A stretch of DNA of 21,949 bases, taken from contig JAACDV010000274.1 in NCBI GenBank assembly GCA_009936825.1, forward strand, positions 1 through 21,949. Direction: 5' to 3'. Source of the DNA: Bacteroidota bacterium. Its GTDB lineage: Bacteria; Pseudomonadota; Alphaproteobacteria; Puniceispirillales; Puniceispirillaceae. A program made the translations under genes and the position numbers. The notes below the pieces were generated by a model. It searched no databases. It was given only the letters and a program-made list of their open reading frames with translations, and was not told the origin of the DNA. How positions within the stretch are numbered: the first letter of the stretch is position 1; each line of letters opens with the position of its first letter. This document shows, piece after piece, positions 12,835 to 20,670 of the stretch.

Positions 12835-12856
12835 TTGTTACAACCGGCTGTAACAA
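12835..12856. promoter_or_regulatory. Inverted repeat, possible operator
   Basis: TTGTTACA at 12835-12842 and TGTAACAA at 12849-12856 form a perfect 8-bp dyad around ACCGGC, itself nearly symmetric. It lies about 60 nt beyond the ftsZ terminator and some 310 nt upstream of lpxC. The size and symmetry fit a dimeric DNA-binding protein, but no regulator can be named. Confidence 0.4.
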
Positions 12857-12914
12857 AAGCATTTCTGGTGTGATAGGGGGCGTTTGCAGGGGAATCTGTG
12901 CTTGAGGCGAGACG

Positions 12915-12947
12915 AAAAAGGGCCCGGCAGAGGTTTGCCGGACCCTT
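12915..12947 (-). terminator. Intrinsic terminator downstream of ftsZ
   Basis: Read on the minus strand: AAGGG, mismatch, CCGGCA, a 6-nt loop AACCTC, TGCCGG, mismatch, CCC, then TTTTT. The stem is about 11 bp with one internal mismatch (12923 against 12942), and the T-run is at 12919-12915. It starts about 45 nt past the ftsZ stop and should end the division operon there. Confidence 0.9.
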
Positions 12948-12992
12948 AATGTTTGGATGGTTATCCGTTAATTTTTCAGGAGCCCTATCCGT

Positions 12993-14990
12993 TTAGTTGG
13001 CTTGACGGCGCAGGAATGCCGGAATTTCCAGATCATCCGCTGGCCGGTCAAGCGATGTTGTACTTGCTTTTTCCGGCATGCGGCTCATCGCTTCGGCGCG
13101 GGGCAGGTCCAGAATGGATGGCGCTGCTTCGCTGTCAGCTTCGGCCATTGCCGGAGCCGGGGCCGGAACCGAAGTTGATTCCGGAGCCGGAGTAGAGGCT
13201 GGAGCAATAATGTTATCCAACGCCAGCGCCGGGCTAGCCGTTGACGCAGCCTCTGCATCAGCACCGAGGTCAGATGGTCTTTCGACAGCAGGTTCAACGC
13301 GCGCGTTGGTTGTCTCTTCAGACGGCTTGCCAGTCCACAGGCCCGATATTTTATTAATCAGGCTTGTTTTTCCGGCGGCCTCGGTTGACGCAGGCACTGC
13401 TTCATCGTCCGGAAGGCTAGTGGGCGCCGCCGGAATAAAGGGTTTGCGTGAAGGTCCCGAAATGGCATCGGCACTATCGGCCACCATCACTGGCGCATCC
13501 CCACCGGATTCAGACGCTTCTGATTGCGGGGTTGCCGGCATGTTGGTGGCACAGGCTGCCGCCCGTTCGCGGGCAATTGCCTCATCAAGCGACATCTGCT
13601 CGGCATCAGAGTTTATCCCTTCTCCGAAAGTCTTGCTTTCCCCTTCGGCAAAGGCTCTTGGCGCTGATTTGCCAGTGGCAAGAAAGGCCAGACGCGAGGT
13701 CTTTTTTGTTGGGACAAAGGCCGGAACATATGCCTCATCACCATCATCGTCGGATGTTGTGCTGGACGTATCTGGGGCATTATCAGCGATGTCATTTTCA
13801 GCCGGCGATGCAGTTTGACTTGCAGGAGCCCCATCTTCTGCCTTATCGGCTGTGATGGCAATTTCATCATCCTTCTTTTGGGATGCCGTGATAGCGCCTG
13901 TTGCCCCGATAGCCGGAGACGCGGCGGCCGCTGCTCCCATAGCGGGGGTGTTGATGATGGTTGACGGCCTTGGCGGTGTCACCATGGTTGGCACATTGGT
14001 TGGTCTTACGCGGGCCATTGACGATGAATCGATGCCGGTTGCGACGATCGAAACGCGCATCACGCCGTCCAGCTTTTCATCAAATGTTGATCCGAAGATG
14101 ATCACAGCTTCGGGGTCGACTTCACGGCGAATCCGGTTGGCAGCCTCATCAACCTCGAAAAGTGTCATATCCATGCCGCCGGTTACATTAATCAGCAGTG
14201 CGCGTGCACCCTGCATAGATACGTCATCAAGAAGTGGATTATTGATCGCAGCTTCGGCAGCTTGCGTAGCCCGGTTATCACCTGACGCCTCGCCAGTTCC
14301 CATCATGGCCTTACCCATCTCGCTCATGACCGCGCGAATGTCGGCAAAATCGAGATTAATCTGGCCCGGCTTGATCATCAGATCGGTCACTCCGGCAACG
14401 CCTTGATGCAGAACCGTGTCAGCGATGTGGAAAGCATCGGCAAAGGTGGTTCGCTCAGTTGCTAGTCGGAACAGGTTCTGGTTCGGGATTACAATCAGCG
14501 TGTCAACGTAGGATTGCATCTCTTCGATCCCGGTTTCGGCCTGCGCCATGCGGCGTTGGCCTTCGAAATCAAACGGCTTGGTTACAACACCTACCGTTAG
14601 AATGCCGCGCTCGCGCGCTGCTTTGGCAATCACCGGCGCGGCACCGGTGCCGGTGCCGCCTCCCATTCCGGCAGTAATAAACACCATGTTGCAATCAGCA
14701 AGCTCGCTCATCACGCCTTCGATGCTTTCTTCTGCGGCGGCGCGTCCGACGTCAGGCTTTGACCCGGCACCCAGGCCTTGGGTTGTCGCCGTTCCAAGCT
14801 GAATTTTGCGACTGGCAAGAGAATGCGCCAGCGCTTGGCCGTCGGTATTGGCAACAAGAAAATCAACACCATCGAGATCAGCGTTGATCATGTTGTTAAC
14901 GGCATTGCCGCCGGCCCCGCCAACACCGACAACGGTGATACGTGGGCGAAGTTCCTGCATTGTTTGTGGAACGGAAAGATTAATGGTCAT
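12993..14990 (-). CDS. ftsZ: Cell division GTPase FtsZ with long variable linker
   Basis: FtsZ polymerises with GTP into the division ring. I chose the ATG at 14990 ([10 protein letters not shown]) because GGAG lies about 6 nt upstream and its ATGA overlaps the small frame before it; the longer frame from 15020 has no such support. The 665-residue product has the nucleotide-binding loop [14 protein letters not shown], tubulin signature GGGTGTG at about 110-116, and T7 loop NLDFADIRA at about 212-220 with the catalytic acids. The globular core ends near residue 330. An Ala/Ser/Pro/Asp/Glu-rich, presumably disordered linker of about 310 residues follows, then the C-terminal peptide [14 protein letters not shown] that binds FtsA and other partners. 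The linker is long even for alphaproteobacteria. A terminator follows. Confidence 0.97.
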   Translation of the reverse strand: MTINLSVPQTMQELRPRITVVGVGGAGGNAVNNMINADLDGVDFLVANTDGQALAHSLASRKIQLGTATTQGLGAGSKPDVGRAAAEESIEGVMSELADCNMVFITAGMGGGTGTGAAPVIAKAARERGILTVGVVTKPFDFEGQRRMAQAETGIEEMQSYVDTLIVIPNQNLFRLATERTTFADAFHIADTVLHQGVAGVTDLMIKPGQINLDFADIRAVMSEMGKAMMGTGEASGDNRATQAAEAAINNPLLDDVSMQGARALLINVTGGMDMTLFEVDEAANRIRREVDPEAVIIFGSTFDEKLDGVMRVSIVATGIDSSSMARVRPTNVPTMVTPPRPSTIINTPAMGAAAAASPAIGATGAITASQKKDDEIAITADKAEDGAPASQTASPAENDIADNAPDTSSTTSDDDGDEAYVPAFVPTKKTSRLAFLATGKSAPRAFAEGESKTFGEGINSDAEQMSLDEAIARERAAACATNMPATPQSEASESGGDAPVMVADSADAISGPSRKPFIPAAPTSLPDDEAVPASTEAAGKTSLINKISGLWTGKPSEETTNARVEPAVERPSDLGADAEAASTASPALALDNIIAPASTPAPESTSVPAPAPAMAEADSEAAPSILDLPRAEAMSRMPEKASTTSLDRPADDLEIPAFLRRQAN

Positions 14991-15178
14991 GATGTGCTCC
15001 CTTCGGGTGTAGTCAACCATTTACCTGCATTGGCGTTAATGCTGACAGGCTGGGTTCTGGTTGTTGGACGCTGGCTTTTTTTCTGCGGCCGGGGCGTCTG
15101 ATTTCTAAAAAACAGGGTGAAAGAAAATTCTTTTGGGTTATTTCCCAAAGCTGGGTCGTTCGCTAAATGGAGTTGCAT
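14987..15178 (-). CDS. Possible small protein gene (63 aa) between ftsA and ftsZ
   Basis: An open frame of 63 codons starts 16 nt after the ftsA stop and ends in a TGA that overlaps the ftsZ ATG as ATGA. AAAGGA lies 9 nt before its ATG. The predicted product begins [20 protein letters not shown], has a short hydrophobic TLFF patch, then a basic Arg/Lys/Gln/Thr-rich middle ([16 protein letters not shown]) and ends [13 protein letters not shown]; net charge is about +5. I recognise no family and see no signal peptide or membrane segment. Against coding: third-position GC is 30 of 63, only 48%, and two AGA codons and a TTA occur. It may instead be a leader whose translation feeds ribosomes to ftsZ. 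A 6-bp hairpin (15132-15137 with 15144-15149) lies inside. Confidence 0.35.
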   Translation of the reverse strand: MQLHLANDPALGNNPKEFSFTLFFRNQTPRPQKKSQRPTTRTQPVSINANAGKWLTTPEGSTS

Positions 15179-15194
15179 TGCGGATGTTCCTTTC

Positions 15195-16490
15195 TCAAAG
15201 GTTGTCTCGAAACCAGGCACCAAGCCTCTCGATTGGCCCGTGCGGTATTGTGCGTGTCTGACGTTCGGCCGGGTCATCCTCTGTCAGTCGGCTTACATGG
15301 ATCATCGCGCCGATAGCTGCGGCGTTAGATCGGCTAATTTCATCACTGGGTAGGTTGTCGATGCCGTGCGGCTTGCCCAGCACAACGCTTTTTCCGGCAA
15401 CTTGTGCGCAGAAATCTGCAATGCCGGTCATCTGGCTGCCGCCGCCGGTCAGCACACACCGGTTGCCAGCGGCATATTCCATACGGGCATTGCGCATCCG
15501 GTCGCTCAAAAGTTCGATAATCTCTTCGATGCGCGGGCGAATGACGGCGCTGAGCAGGCTGCGTTCAACAGTTTTGCCGCCAACCTCAATCATATCGCCG
15601 AACCCCGGAAGGGTGATATTCTCGGACCGTCCATACTGTACTGCTTGGCGAACTGGGGACGGGGCTGCGGCCATTGCATCAACAGGCGTAATGGCGCCAT
15701 GCACCGCCTTGAGGCGTTCGGCCTCGCCAATTGGTGTGGACAGGATGCGGGCAATGTCGGTTGAAACATGCTGTCCGCCGACCGGAACCGTGTCGATATA
15801 AATCAGCTTGCCATCCATGAAAATCGCCGCGGACGACGTGCCGCCACCAAGATCAATCACCGTGCTGCCAAGCGCGCGTTCCTCATCGCTAAGGCCGGCC
15901 AGACATGCGGCATATCCGGCATGGATAAACCGTTCGACGCCAAGGTGGTTTCGCGCCAGCGCCTCAATCAAATTGGCGAGGCTGGTTCGCCGTGCGGCGA
16001 CAGTCAGAAATTCAACCGACAGCTCGCGTCCGCGCATGCCCACCGGATCGGCAATGCCGCGAATATCATCCAGACTGTAATGCAGCGGGTGAAGCTGCAT
16101 CAACTGCAACGCCGGCGCCAGCTCATGCGCGCCGCAACGGTCCAGAAGTCGGCGAACATCACGCCGGTTGACGGTGCTGTCGGACAGGGTGATTTTCTCG
16201 CTACGAAATTCGGAATGCGGACTGCCACCCGGATGCACAACACTGACCGACGCAACGGATACGCCAGCCGAACGCTCAGCGCTTTGCACGCAATTGCCGA
16301 TAGCATCGCTAAGCTCACCAAGCGCGGTAACTTCACCAGCGCGCATTCCGGCAGAGGCATGTGTTCCCTGTCCAAGCAAGCGCAAACTGCCTAGCTTGTC
16401 AGTCTCGCCGATCATGCAGCAAATCTTAGAACTGCCAATATCGAGAACGGCAAAGGGTCGCCGGCTTTGCCGTCTGCGTCCTAACTTCAT
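15195..16490 (-). CDS. ftsA: Cell division protein FtsA
   Basis: FtsA is the actin-like ATPase that tethers FtsZ to the membrane and recruits later division proteins. The 431-residue product has the phosphate-1 motif VLDIGSSKI at 15-23, phosphate-2 VIDLGGGTSS at 211-220, and adenosine motif LTGGGSQMTGI toward the C-terminus. The SHS2/1C region lies between (about 90-170). The last residues, IERLGAWFRDNL, form the amphipathic membrane-targeting helix expected of FtsA. The ATG at 16490 is preceded by a near-perfect AAGGAGG. That site lies inside the tiny frame joining ftsQ to ftsA, whose stop overlaps this ATG. ftsZ follows after 204 nt, which hold the small frame described separately. Confidence 0.96.
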   Translation of the reverse strand: MKLGRRRQSRRPFAVLDIGSSKICCMIGETDKLGSLRLLGQGTHASAGMRAGEVTALGELSDAIGNCVQSAERSAGVSVASVSVVHPGGSPHSEFRSEKITLSDSTVNRRDVRRLLDRCGAHELAPALQLMQLHPLHYSLDDIRGIADPVGMRGRELSVEFLTVAARRTSLANLIEALARNHLGVERFIHAGYAACLAGLSDEERALGSTVIDLGGGTSSAAIFMDGKLIYIDTVPVGGQHVSTDIARILSTPIGEAERLKAVHGAITPVDAMAAAPSPVRQAVQYGRSENITLPGFGDMIEVGGKTVERSLLSAVIRPRIEEIIELLSDRMRNARMEYAAGNRCVLTGGGSQMTGIADFCAQVAGKSVVLGKPHGIDNLPSDEISRSNAAAIGAMIHVSRLTEDDPAERQTRTIPHGPIERLGAWFRDNL

Positions 16491-16570
16491 TGCGCGTCCT
16501 CCTTTATTTTAGGCGCCGGGTTTGGTTTGGGCGCCAGATTTATGACCAGATTTATGGGTCGTTTAATCAT
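16487..16570 (-). CDS. Possible 27-codon coupling frame between ftsQ and ftsA
   Basis: The ATG at 16570-16568 overlaps the ftsQ TGA (ATGA), and the frame's own TGA overlaps the ftsA ATG (ATGA), so it fills the ftsQ-ftsA gap exactly. The predicted peptide begins MIKRPINLVINLAPKPNPAP and ends KIKEDAQ. It contains a 12-nt direct duplication and a GGCGCC-N12-GGCGCC inverted repeat (16512-16517 and 16530-16535) just before the ftsA ribosome site. A 27-codon open frame is not rare by chance; the double ATGA is what draws attention. A translational coupling device seems likelier than a functional protein. Confidence 0.22.
   Translation of the reverse strand: MIKRPINLVINLAPKPNPAPKIKEDAQ
16534..16557. 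repeat. 12-bp tandem duplication between ftsQ and ftsA
   Basis: CCAGATTTATGA at 16534-16545 is followed immediately by CCAGATTTATGG at 16546-16557, one mismatch in twelve. In the small frame that spans this gap it duplicates four codons with frame retained, giving INLV-INLA. Confidence 0.8.
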
Positions 16571-17391
16571 GTCTTACTGCCTTGACCGCGGACCGGGATA
16601 TTCGGCTCGACAATCATCTGGTCTGGAACCCGCAGGTCGATAACCGCCAAATCGCGCGCCATAATTTGTTTGGTATGGTCAATCATCGCCAGTTGCGACC
16701 ATGCGGTGCGCGGGTCGCTTTCGGGCAGGCGCACACGAATTCCGTTGCGAAGATGTACATCCCACCGCCGTCCAGATTGAAAGGTTAGCGCCCACACCTC
16801 GGCGAACAGCTCGGGTTCGGTCTTCAAAATGCTCAGAATAGGCGCGGCATTCGGCGCCGCCTTTTTGCCTGCAACGACGGTCAGATGACCAAAGGCAGAC
16901 GGGTCAGCACCGGAAATAATCGTCCCGGTCTGGTCAATGACCCGGTGTCCACTGGTTGTTTGCAAAAGGGCAATCGGCACGCGCTCAGTCAGAATAACGC
17001 GGATGGTTGATGGCATCCGGCGTTCAACCGCGACCTGCTCAACCCAGCCAATGCTGGACAGGCGGGTGTGCAAATCTTTCAGCGAGATACCAAGCATCGG
17101 CTCACCTAGCGTTAACTCGCTGGCTGCCAGCAAAACGTCGGTCGGTGTGTGCGCCCGGCCGCTAACCTCAATTTGTTCCAGCTGCAGGCCTGCATCGGCG
17201 CTGGCGGTAATCATCATCACCGTCAGGCGTTCGCGCTCCATCGCGGCCGCCGCCACAGCGGCCAGTCCGACCAGCGCCGTTCCGGCAAACAGTATCCGCA
17301 AGATACGCGGGGCACGCGACTGGCGCATTACACCGGTTTCGGCGGAGCGCTCGCCCTCTTCACGGCGGATGAACGGGTTTAATCGTCGCAT
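16567..17391 (-). CDS. ftsQ: Cell division protein FtsQ
   Basis: FtsQ is a bitopic inner-membrane protein linking the cytoplasmic Z-ring to the periplasmic FtsB/FtsL complex. The 274-residue product has a basic cytoplasmic N-terminus, one transmembrane helix at about 30-50 (ILFAGTALVGLAAVAAAA) and a POTRA domain from about 70 to 140 (LEQIEVSGRAHTPTDVLLAA, then LSSIGWVEQVAVERRMPSTI and VILTERVPIALLQ). The FtsQ/DivIB beta domain follows. The ATG overlaps the end of ddl by 13 nt and has GGAGA inside ddl as ribosome site. Its TGA forms an ATGA with the 27-codon frame before ftsA. Confidence 0.94.
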   Translation of the reverse strand: MRRLNPFIRREEGERSAETGVMRQSRAPRILRILFAGTALVGLAAVAAAAMERERLTVMMITASADAGLQLEQIEVSGRAHTPTDVLLAASELTLGEPMLGISLKDLHTRLSSIGWVEQVAVERRMPSTIRVILTERVPIALLQTTSGHRVIDQTGTIISGADPSAFGHLTVVAGKKAAPNAAPILSILKTEPELFAEVWALTFQSGRRWDVHLRNGIRVRLPESDPRTAWSQLAMIDHTKQIMARDLAVIDLRVPDQMIVEPNIPVRGQGSKT

Positions 17392-18284
17392 TGCGCTGTC
17401 TCCAAAAGGTGGTTGACCAGTTCCTCGCCTGTCATGCCGACAAAGCGTGCCTGTTCGGGTACCAACGAGGTGGCGGTCATTCCGGGCTGGGTGTTGATTT
17501 CCAGCATGAACAGCGCGTTGGTATCTTCGTTCCAGCGATAGTCTGCGCGGATCACGCCGCGGCAGCCGAAATGCTGATAGGCGCGTTCGGCCCAGTCGCA
17601 GGCCATCAAAGCCACTGCTTGCGGGATATCAGCTGGCAGGACATGCTCGGACCCGCCAGCGGCGTATTTCGCGTCAAAATCATAAAAGCCGGCCTTTGGC
17701 CTGATTTCGGTAACGCAAAGCGCCGTGCCGTCCAGAACCGCCACCGTCAGCTCGCGTCCCGGAATATAGGGCTCGGCAATAAGGGTGGTCTCGGTGTTCC
17801 AATGGCTGCGGGCGGGGGGACTGGTGCTGTCGCCCTTGATGATCACCACACCAAAGCTCGATCCGTCATTGCGCGGTTTAATCACATGCGGTCCGGTAAA
17901 ATCGGCTGGATAAACGTGCGTGTCCTCGACCAGCATTAGATCGGCAGGAACACCAATGCCTATTTCGGCCAGGATGCGCTTGGCGCGAAGCTTGTCCATC
18001 GCAATTGCAGACGCCAATAGGCCGCTATGCGTGTAGGGGATGTTCAGGATGTTCAAGAGCCCCTGAATGTTGCCGTCTTCGCCAACCTGGCCATGCAGGG
18101 CGTTAAACACGCGGGCGGGTTGCATCTCGCTCAGAGACTTGGCGATATCGCGGTCAACCTCAACTTCGACGGCATCCCAACCGGCATTGCGCGCTGCCTG
18201 ACCACAAAAACTGGCAGAAACGCGGCTTACTCTGGCCTCGGATGTCCAGCCGCCCATCAGGACGGCAACGCGTTCACCTGTCAT
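17379..18284 (-). CDS. ddlB: D-alanine-D-alanine ligase
   Basis: Ddl joins two D-alanines with ATP to give the dipeptide added to UDP-MurNAc-tripeptide. ATP-grasp features over 301 residues: VLMGGWTSEARVS with substrate-side E16, HGQVGEDGNIQGLL at 64-77, PYTHSGLLASAIAMDK at 83-98, and IKPRNDGSSFGV with the serines of the lid loop. Further on are EPYIPGRELTVAVL, YDFDAKYAAGG with Y207, and the metal/ATP cluster R246/D248 plus E262 and N264 in MLEINTQPGMT. These correspond to the residues known in E. coli DdlB. The ATG overlaps the murB stop (ATGA) with GAGG upstream; its end overlaps ftsQ by 13 nt. Confidence 0.96.
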   Translation of the reverse strand: MTGERVAVLMGGWTSEARVSRVSASFCGQAARNAGWDAVEVEVDRDIAKSLSEMQPARVFNALHGQVGEDGNIQGLLNILNIPYTHSGLLASAIAMDKLRAKRILAEIGIGVPADLMLVEDTHVYPADFTGPHVIKPRNDGSSFGVVIIKGDSTSPPARSHWNTETTLIAEPYIPGRELTVAVLDGTALCVTEIRPKAGFYDFDAKYAAGGSEHVLPADIPQAVALMACDWAERAYQHFGCRGVIRADYRWNEDTNALFMLEINTQPGMTATSLVPEQARFVGMTGEELVNHLLETAQCDD

Positions 18285-19252
18285 GTGCTTGCCTCGTTGC
18301 GGGTGTTTTTGAAAGGGGACTTTGAGGCGGATTTGTCTTCATTAAGTTTTCCGACACGCCGAATTTCCCACCGCAGGGCAGGCCCGCCATCAGCGGCAAC
18401 CCGCGCCCGAACCGTCTCACCGAGAGTTTCGATATCCCCGGCGGTGGCATTTCCGATATTGATCAGAAAGTTGCAATGTTTTTGAGATACCTCGGCGCCG
18501 CCAACGCGCAGGCCGCGGCATCCGGCAGCATCGATTTCCTGCCATGCTTTGCCGCCCGCCGGATTGGCAAAAGTACTGCCGCCAGTGCGAACACCGCGCG
18601 GTTGAGCATCGCTGCGGCTGGTCACGATTTCTTTCATCCGTGCTTTGATCACAGCAGTATCGCCCGGCTGTGCGGCGAGTTCGGCATGGGTGAAAATCCA
18701 GTCGGCAGGGGCATCGGTATGTCGATATGCCATGCCCATTTCAGCCGGCGTTGCCCTAACCGCATTTCCAGCCCTGTCAAAGCCGTGCGCGCGAATGGTA
18801 ATGTCGCGGAATTCACTGCCATAGGCACCGGCATTCATTGCCAGCCCGCCGCCAACAGATCCCGGAATACCAATCAGAAATTCCAGCCCGCCAAGACCGG
18901 CCTTTGCTGCATAGCGTGCAACTTCACCGTCCAGCGCACCCGTTTCGGCGCTGACAATATTGCCTTCATGCGAAATTCGGTTCATATGCGCGGTCAGCCG
19001 GATAACAACGCCGGCAATGCCGCCATCACGCACCAGAAGATTCGATCCCGCGCCAACCGGCAGGATGGGAATATCAGCCGGGCAGGCGGCCAGAAACGCG
19101 CCTAGATCGTCCGCATCACGCGGGCAGAACACCACATCAGCAGGACCGCCAACACCAAACCAGGTATGGCGGGCCATCGGCACGCCGCAAAGATAATCAC
19201 CACGAACCGGCGGTAGACGAGAGATCAGTCGATCAATCATTTTATCGCTCAT
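18281..19252 (-). CDS. murB: UDP-N-acetylenolpyruvoylglucosamine reductase MurB
   Basis: MurB is the FAD/NADPH enzyme that makes UDP-MurNAc. I chose the ATG at 19252 (MSDKMIDRLI), which forms an ATGA with the murC stop and has GGGAGGGG upstream; the frame could extend to 19330 but that would overlap murC by about 80 nt. The 323-residue product shows the FAD-binding VGAGSNLLVRDGG at 66-78 and IGIPGSVGGGLAMNAGAYG at 127-145. It also has Arg177 in MAYRHTD, the proton donor Ser226 in TGGSTFANPAG and Glu296 in LRWEIR. A basic, polar tail of about 20 residues (KLNEDKSASKSPFKNTRNEA) follows the last conserved element and is not part of the usual fold. Confidence 0.96.
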   Translation of the reverse strand: MSDKMIDRLISRLPPVRGDYLCGVPMARHTWFGVGGPADVVFCPRDADDLGAFLAACPADIPILPVGAGSNLLVRDGGIAGVVIRLTAHMNRISHEGNIVSAETGALDGEVARYAAKAGLGGLEFLIGIPGSVGGGLAMNAGAYGSEFRDITIRAHGFDRAGNAVRATPAEMGMAYRHTDAPADWIFTHAELAAQPGDTAVIKARMKEIVTSRSDAQPRGVRTGGSTFANPAGGKAWQEIDAAGCRGLRVGGAEVSQKHCNFLINIGNATAGDIETLGETVRARVAADGGPALRWEIRRVGKLNEDKSASKSPFKNTRNEAST

Positions 19253-20670
19253 TTGCGCCCCTCCCGTAATGTGTCTAGTGCCGCTGGAAGGTTGGCTGCC
19301 CAGCTGGTGATATCTCCCGCGCCAAGACACATGACCAGATCGCCTTCGTTGGCGCGCGCCAGAACTTCACCCGCCAGTGCATCAGGCGACGCCAGTGCCG
19401 CCGGGCCGCGATGCCCATGGTCACGAAGACCTGAAACCAACGTATCCTTGTTAACACCGTCGATTGGCGCTTCACCCGCTGCATAGACATCGGCAACCAG
19501 AACTTCGTCTGCATCATTGAAACAGGCGCAGAAATCATCGAACAAATCGGCAAGGCGGCTATAACGATGCGGTTGGACAACGGCGATCAGCTTATGTGTT
19601 CCGCACAGCATCCGGCCAGCCTGCAACGCTGCTTTGATCTCGACAGGATGGTGGCCGTAATCATCAATGACGGTGATGCCGCCGCTGCTGCCTTTGGTCT
19701 CGAACCTGCGGCCAACGCCGCCGAAATTGGCCAATGCATCGGTGATACGCTGCGGCTCAACACCCATTTCCAGCGCTACTCCAATAGCGGCAAGGCAGTT
19801 TTGAACATTGTGCTCACCCAGCATCGGCAAACGCACATCGGTCAGTTTTTCATGGTTGCCAGCGGCACGTTCTGACAGGATCACATCGAACACCATCATC
19901 GGACCGTCATGCCGCAGATTGGCAGCGCGCACATCGGCATTTGCCGACAGACCATAGGTGATAATTCGGCGATCCTTAATTCCCGACATCAGCCGTTGAA
20001 CTGCGGGATGGTCGATGCAAAGTGTCGCAAACCCATAAAAGGGGATGGCTGCCACAAAGTTAAAGAACGCTGCCTCCAGCGCCTCGTAGGTGCCGTGATG
20101 GTCCAGATGTTCGGGATCAATGTTGGTCACGACGGCCACGGTCGGTTTTAGCTTGGCAAAGGACCCGTCGCTTTCATCGGCTTCGACGACCATCCACTGG
20201 CCTTTGCCCAGTTTGGCGTTACTGCCCCAACCGGTGATAATTCCGCCATTGATAACGGTTGGATCAACGCCCGCCGTATCCAGCAAGGTTGCAATCAGCG
20301 AGGTTGTTGTGGTTTTGCCATGCGTTCCGGCAACCGCAACGGACCAGCGCAGTCGCATCAACTCGCCTAGCATTTCAGCGCGGTGGACAATCGGGATAAA
20401 CGCTTCACGCGCGGCCACGACTTCGGGATTATCAGGCTTGATGGCGGTTGAGATCACCACGATTGACGCTTCAACAACATTTTCGGCCTTTTGCCCGCAG
20501 ATAACCGGAATACCTTTTGCGCGCAGCCGCTGGACATTGGCATTATCGCTGCTGTCACTGCCTTGGACTGAATAGCCAAGCTCAAACAGAATTTCGGCAA
20601 TGCCACTCATCCCGATACCGCCGATACCGGTAAAATGCAGGGTGCCGATGGACAGGGGAAGTTCACTCAT
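19249..20670 (-). CDS. murC: UDP-N-acetylmuramate-L-alanine ligase MurC
   Basis: MurC adds L-alanine to UDP-MurNAc with ATP, the first amino acid of the peptidoglycan stem. The 473-residue product has the N-terminal UDP-binding loop HFTGIGGIGMSGIAEIL at 12-28, ATP loop GTHGKTTTT at 115-123, EADESDGSFAKLKPTVAVVT, then NIDPEHLDHHGTYEAL and the C-terminal domain start IDDYGHHPVEIKAAL. All are standard for the Mur ligase family and specific to the MurC branch. The ATG overlaps the murG stop (ATGA), with AAGGACAGG upstream; the stop overlaps the murB start in the same way. Confidence 0.97.
   Translation of the reverse strand: MSELPLSIGTLHFTGIGGIGMSGIAEILFELGYSVQGSDSSDNANVQRLRAKGIPVICGQKAENVVEASIVVISTAIKPDNPEVVAAREAFIPIVHRAEMLGELMRLRWSVAVAGTHGKTTTTSLIATLLDTAGVDPTVINGGIITGWGSNAKLGKGQWMVVEADESDGSFAKLKPTVAVVTNIDPEHLDHHGTYEALEAAFFNFVAAIPFYGFATLCIDHPAVQRLMSGIKDRRIITYGLSANADVRAANLRHDGPMMVFDVILSERAAGNHEKLTDVRLPMLGEHNVQNCLAAIGVALEMGVEPQRITDALANFGGVGRRFETKGSSGGITVIDDYGHHPVEIKAALQAGRMLCGTHKLIAVVQPHRYSRLADLFDDFCACFNDADEVLVADVYAAGEAPIDGVNKDTLVSGLRDHGHRGPAALASPDALAGEVLARANEGDLVMCLGAGDITSWAANLPAALDTLREGRK

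Larger units (their letters stand above)
12524..12914. other. Upstream region of lpxC: repeats, dyad, candidate promoter
   Basis: This non-coding stretch of about 390 nt lies between lpxC and the ftsZ terminator. It holds two different short tandem repeats (12539-12585 and 12655-12697), an 8-bp dyad (12835-12856) and, on the minus strand, TTGACG followed after 16 nt by TTACCT (about 12725-12752) as a weak promoter candidate. I found no credible protein-coding frame. Confidence 0.5.

Noticed and set aside
13078..13818. 246-codon plus-strand frame opposite the FtsZ linker
   Set aside because: Low-complexity Ala/Ser composition mirrors the linker codons on the other strand; no independent start signal or family resemblance.
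14991..15020. Ten-residue N-terminal extension of FtsZ
   Set aside because: The ATG at 14990 has a proper ribosome site and ATGA coupling, and FtsZ homologs begin close to this point.
15768..16394. 208-codon plus-strand frame opposite ftsA
   Set aside because: It lies entirely within the conserved ftsA gene and has no domain or ribosome site.
19253..19330. 26-residue N-terminal extension of MurB
   Set aside because: It would overlap murC by about 80 nt; the ATGA start at 19252 has a strong ribosome site and fits the usual length.
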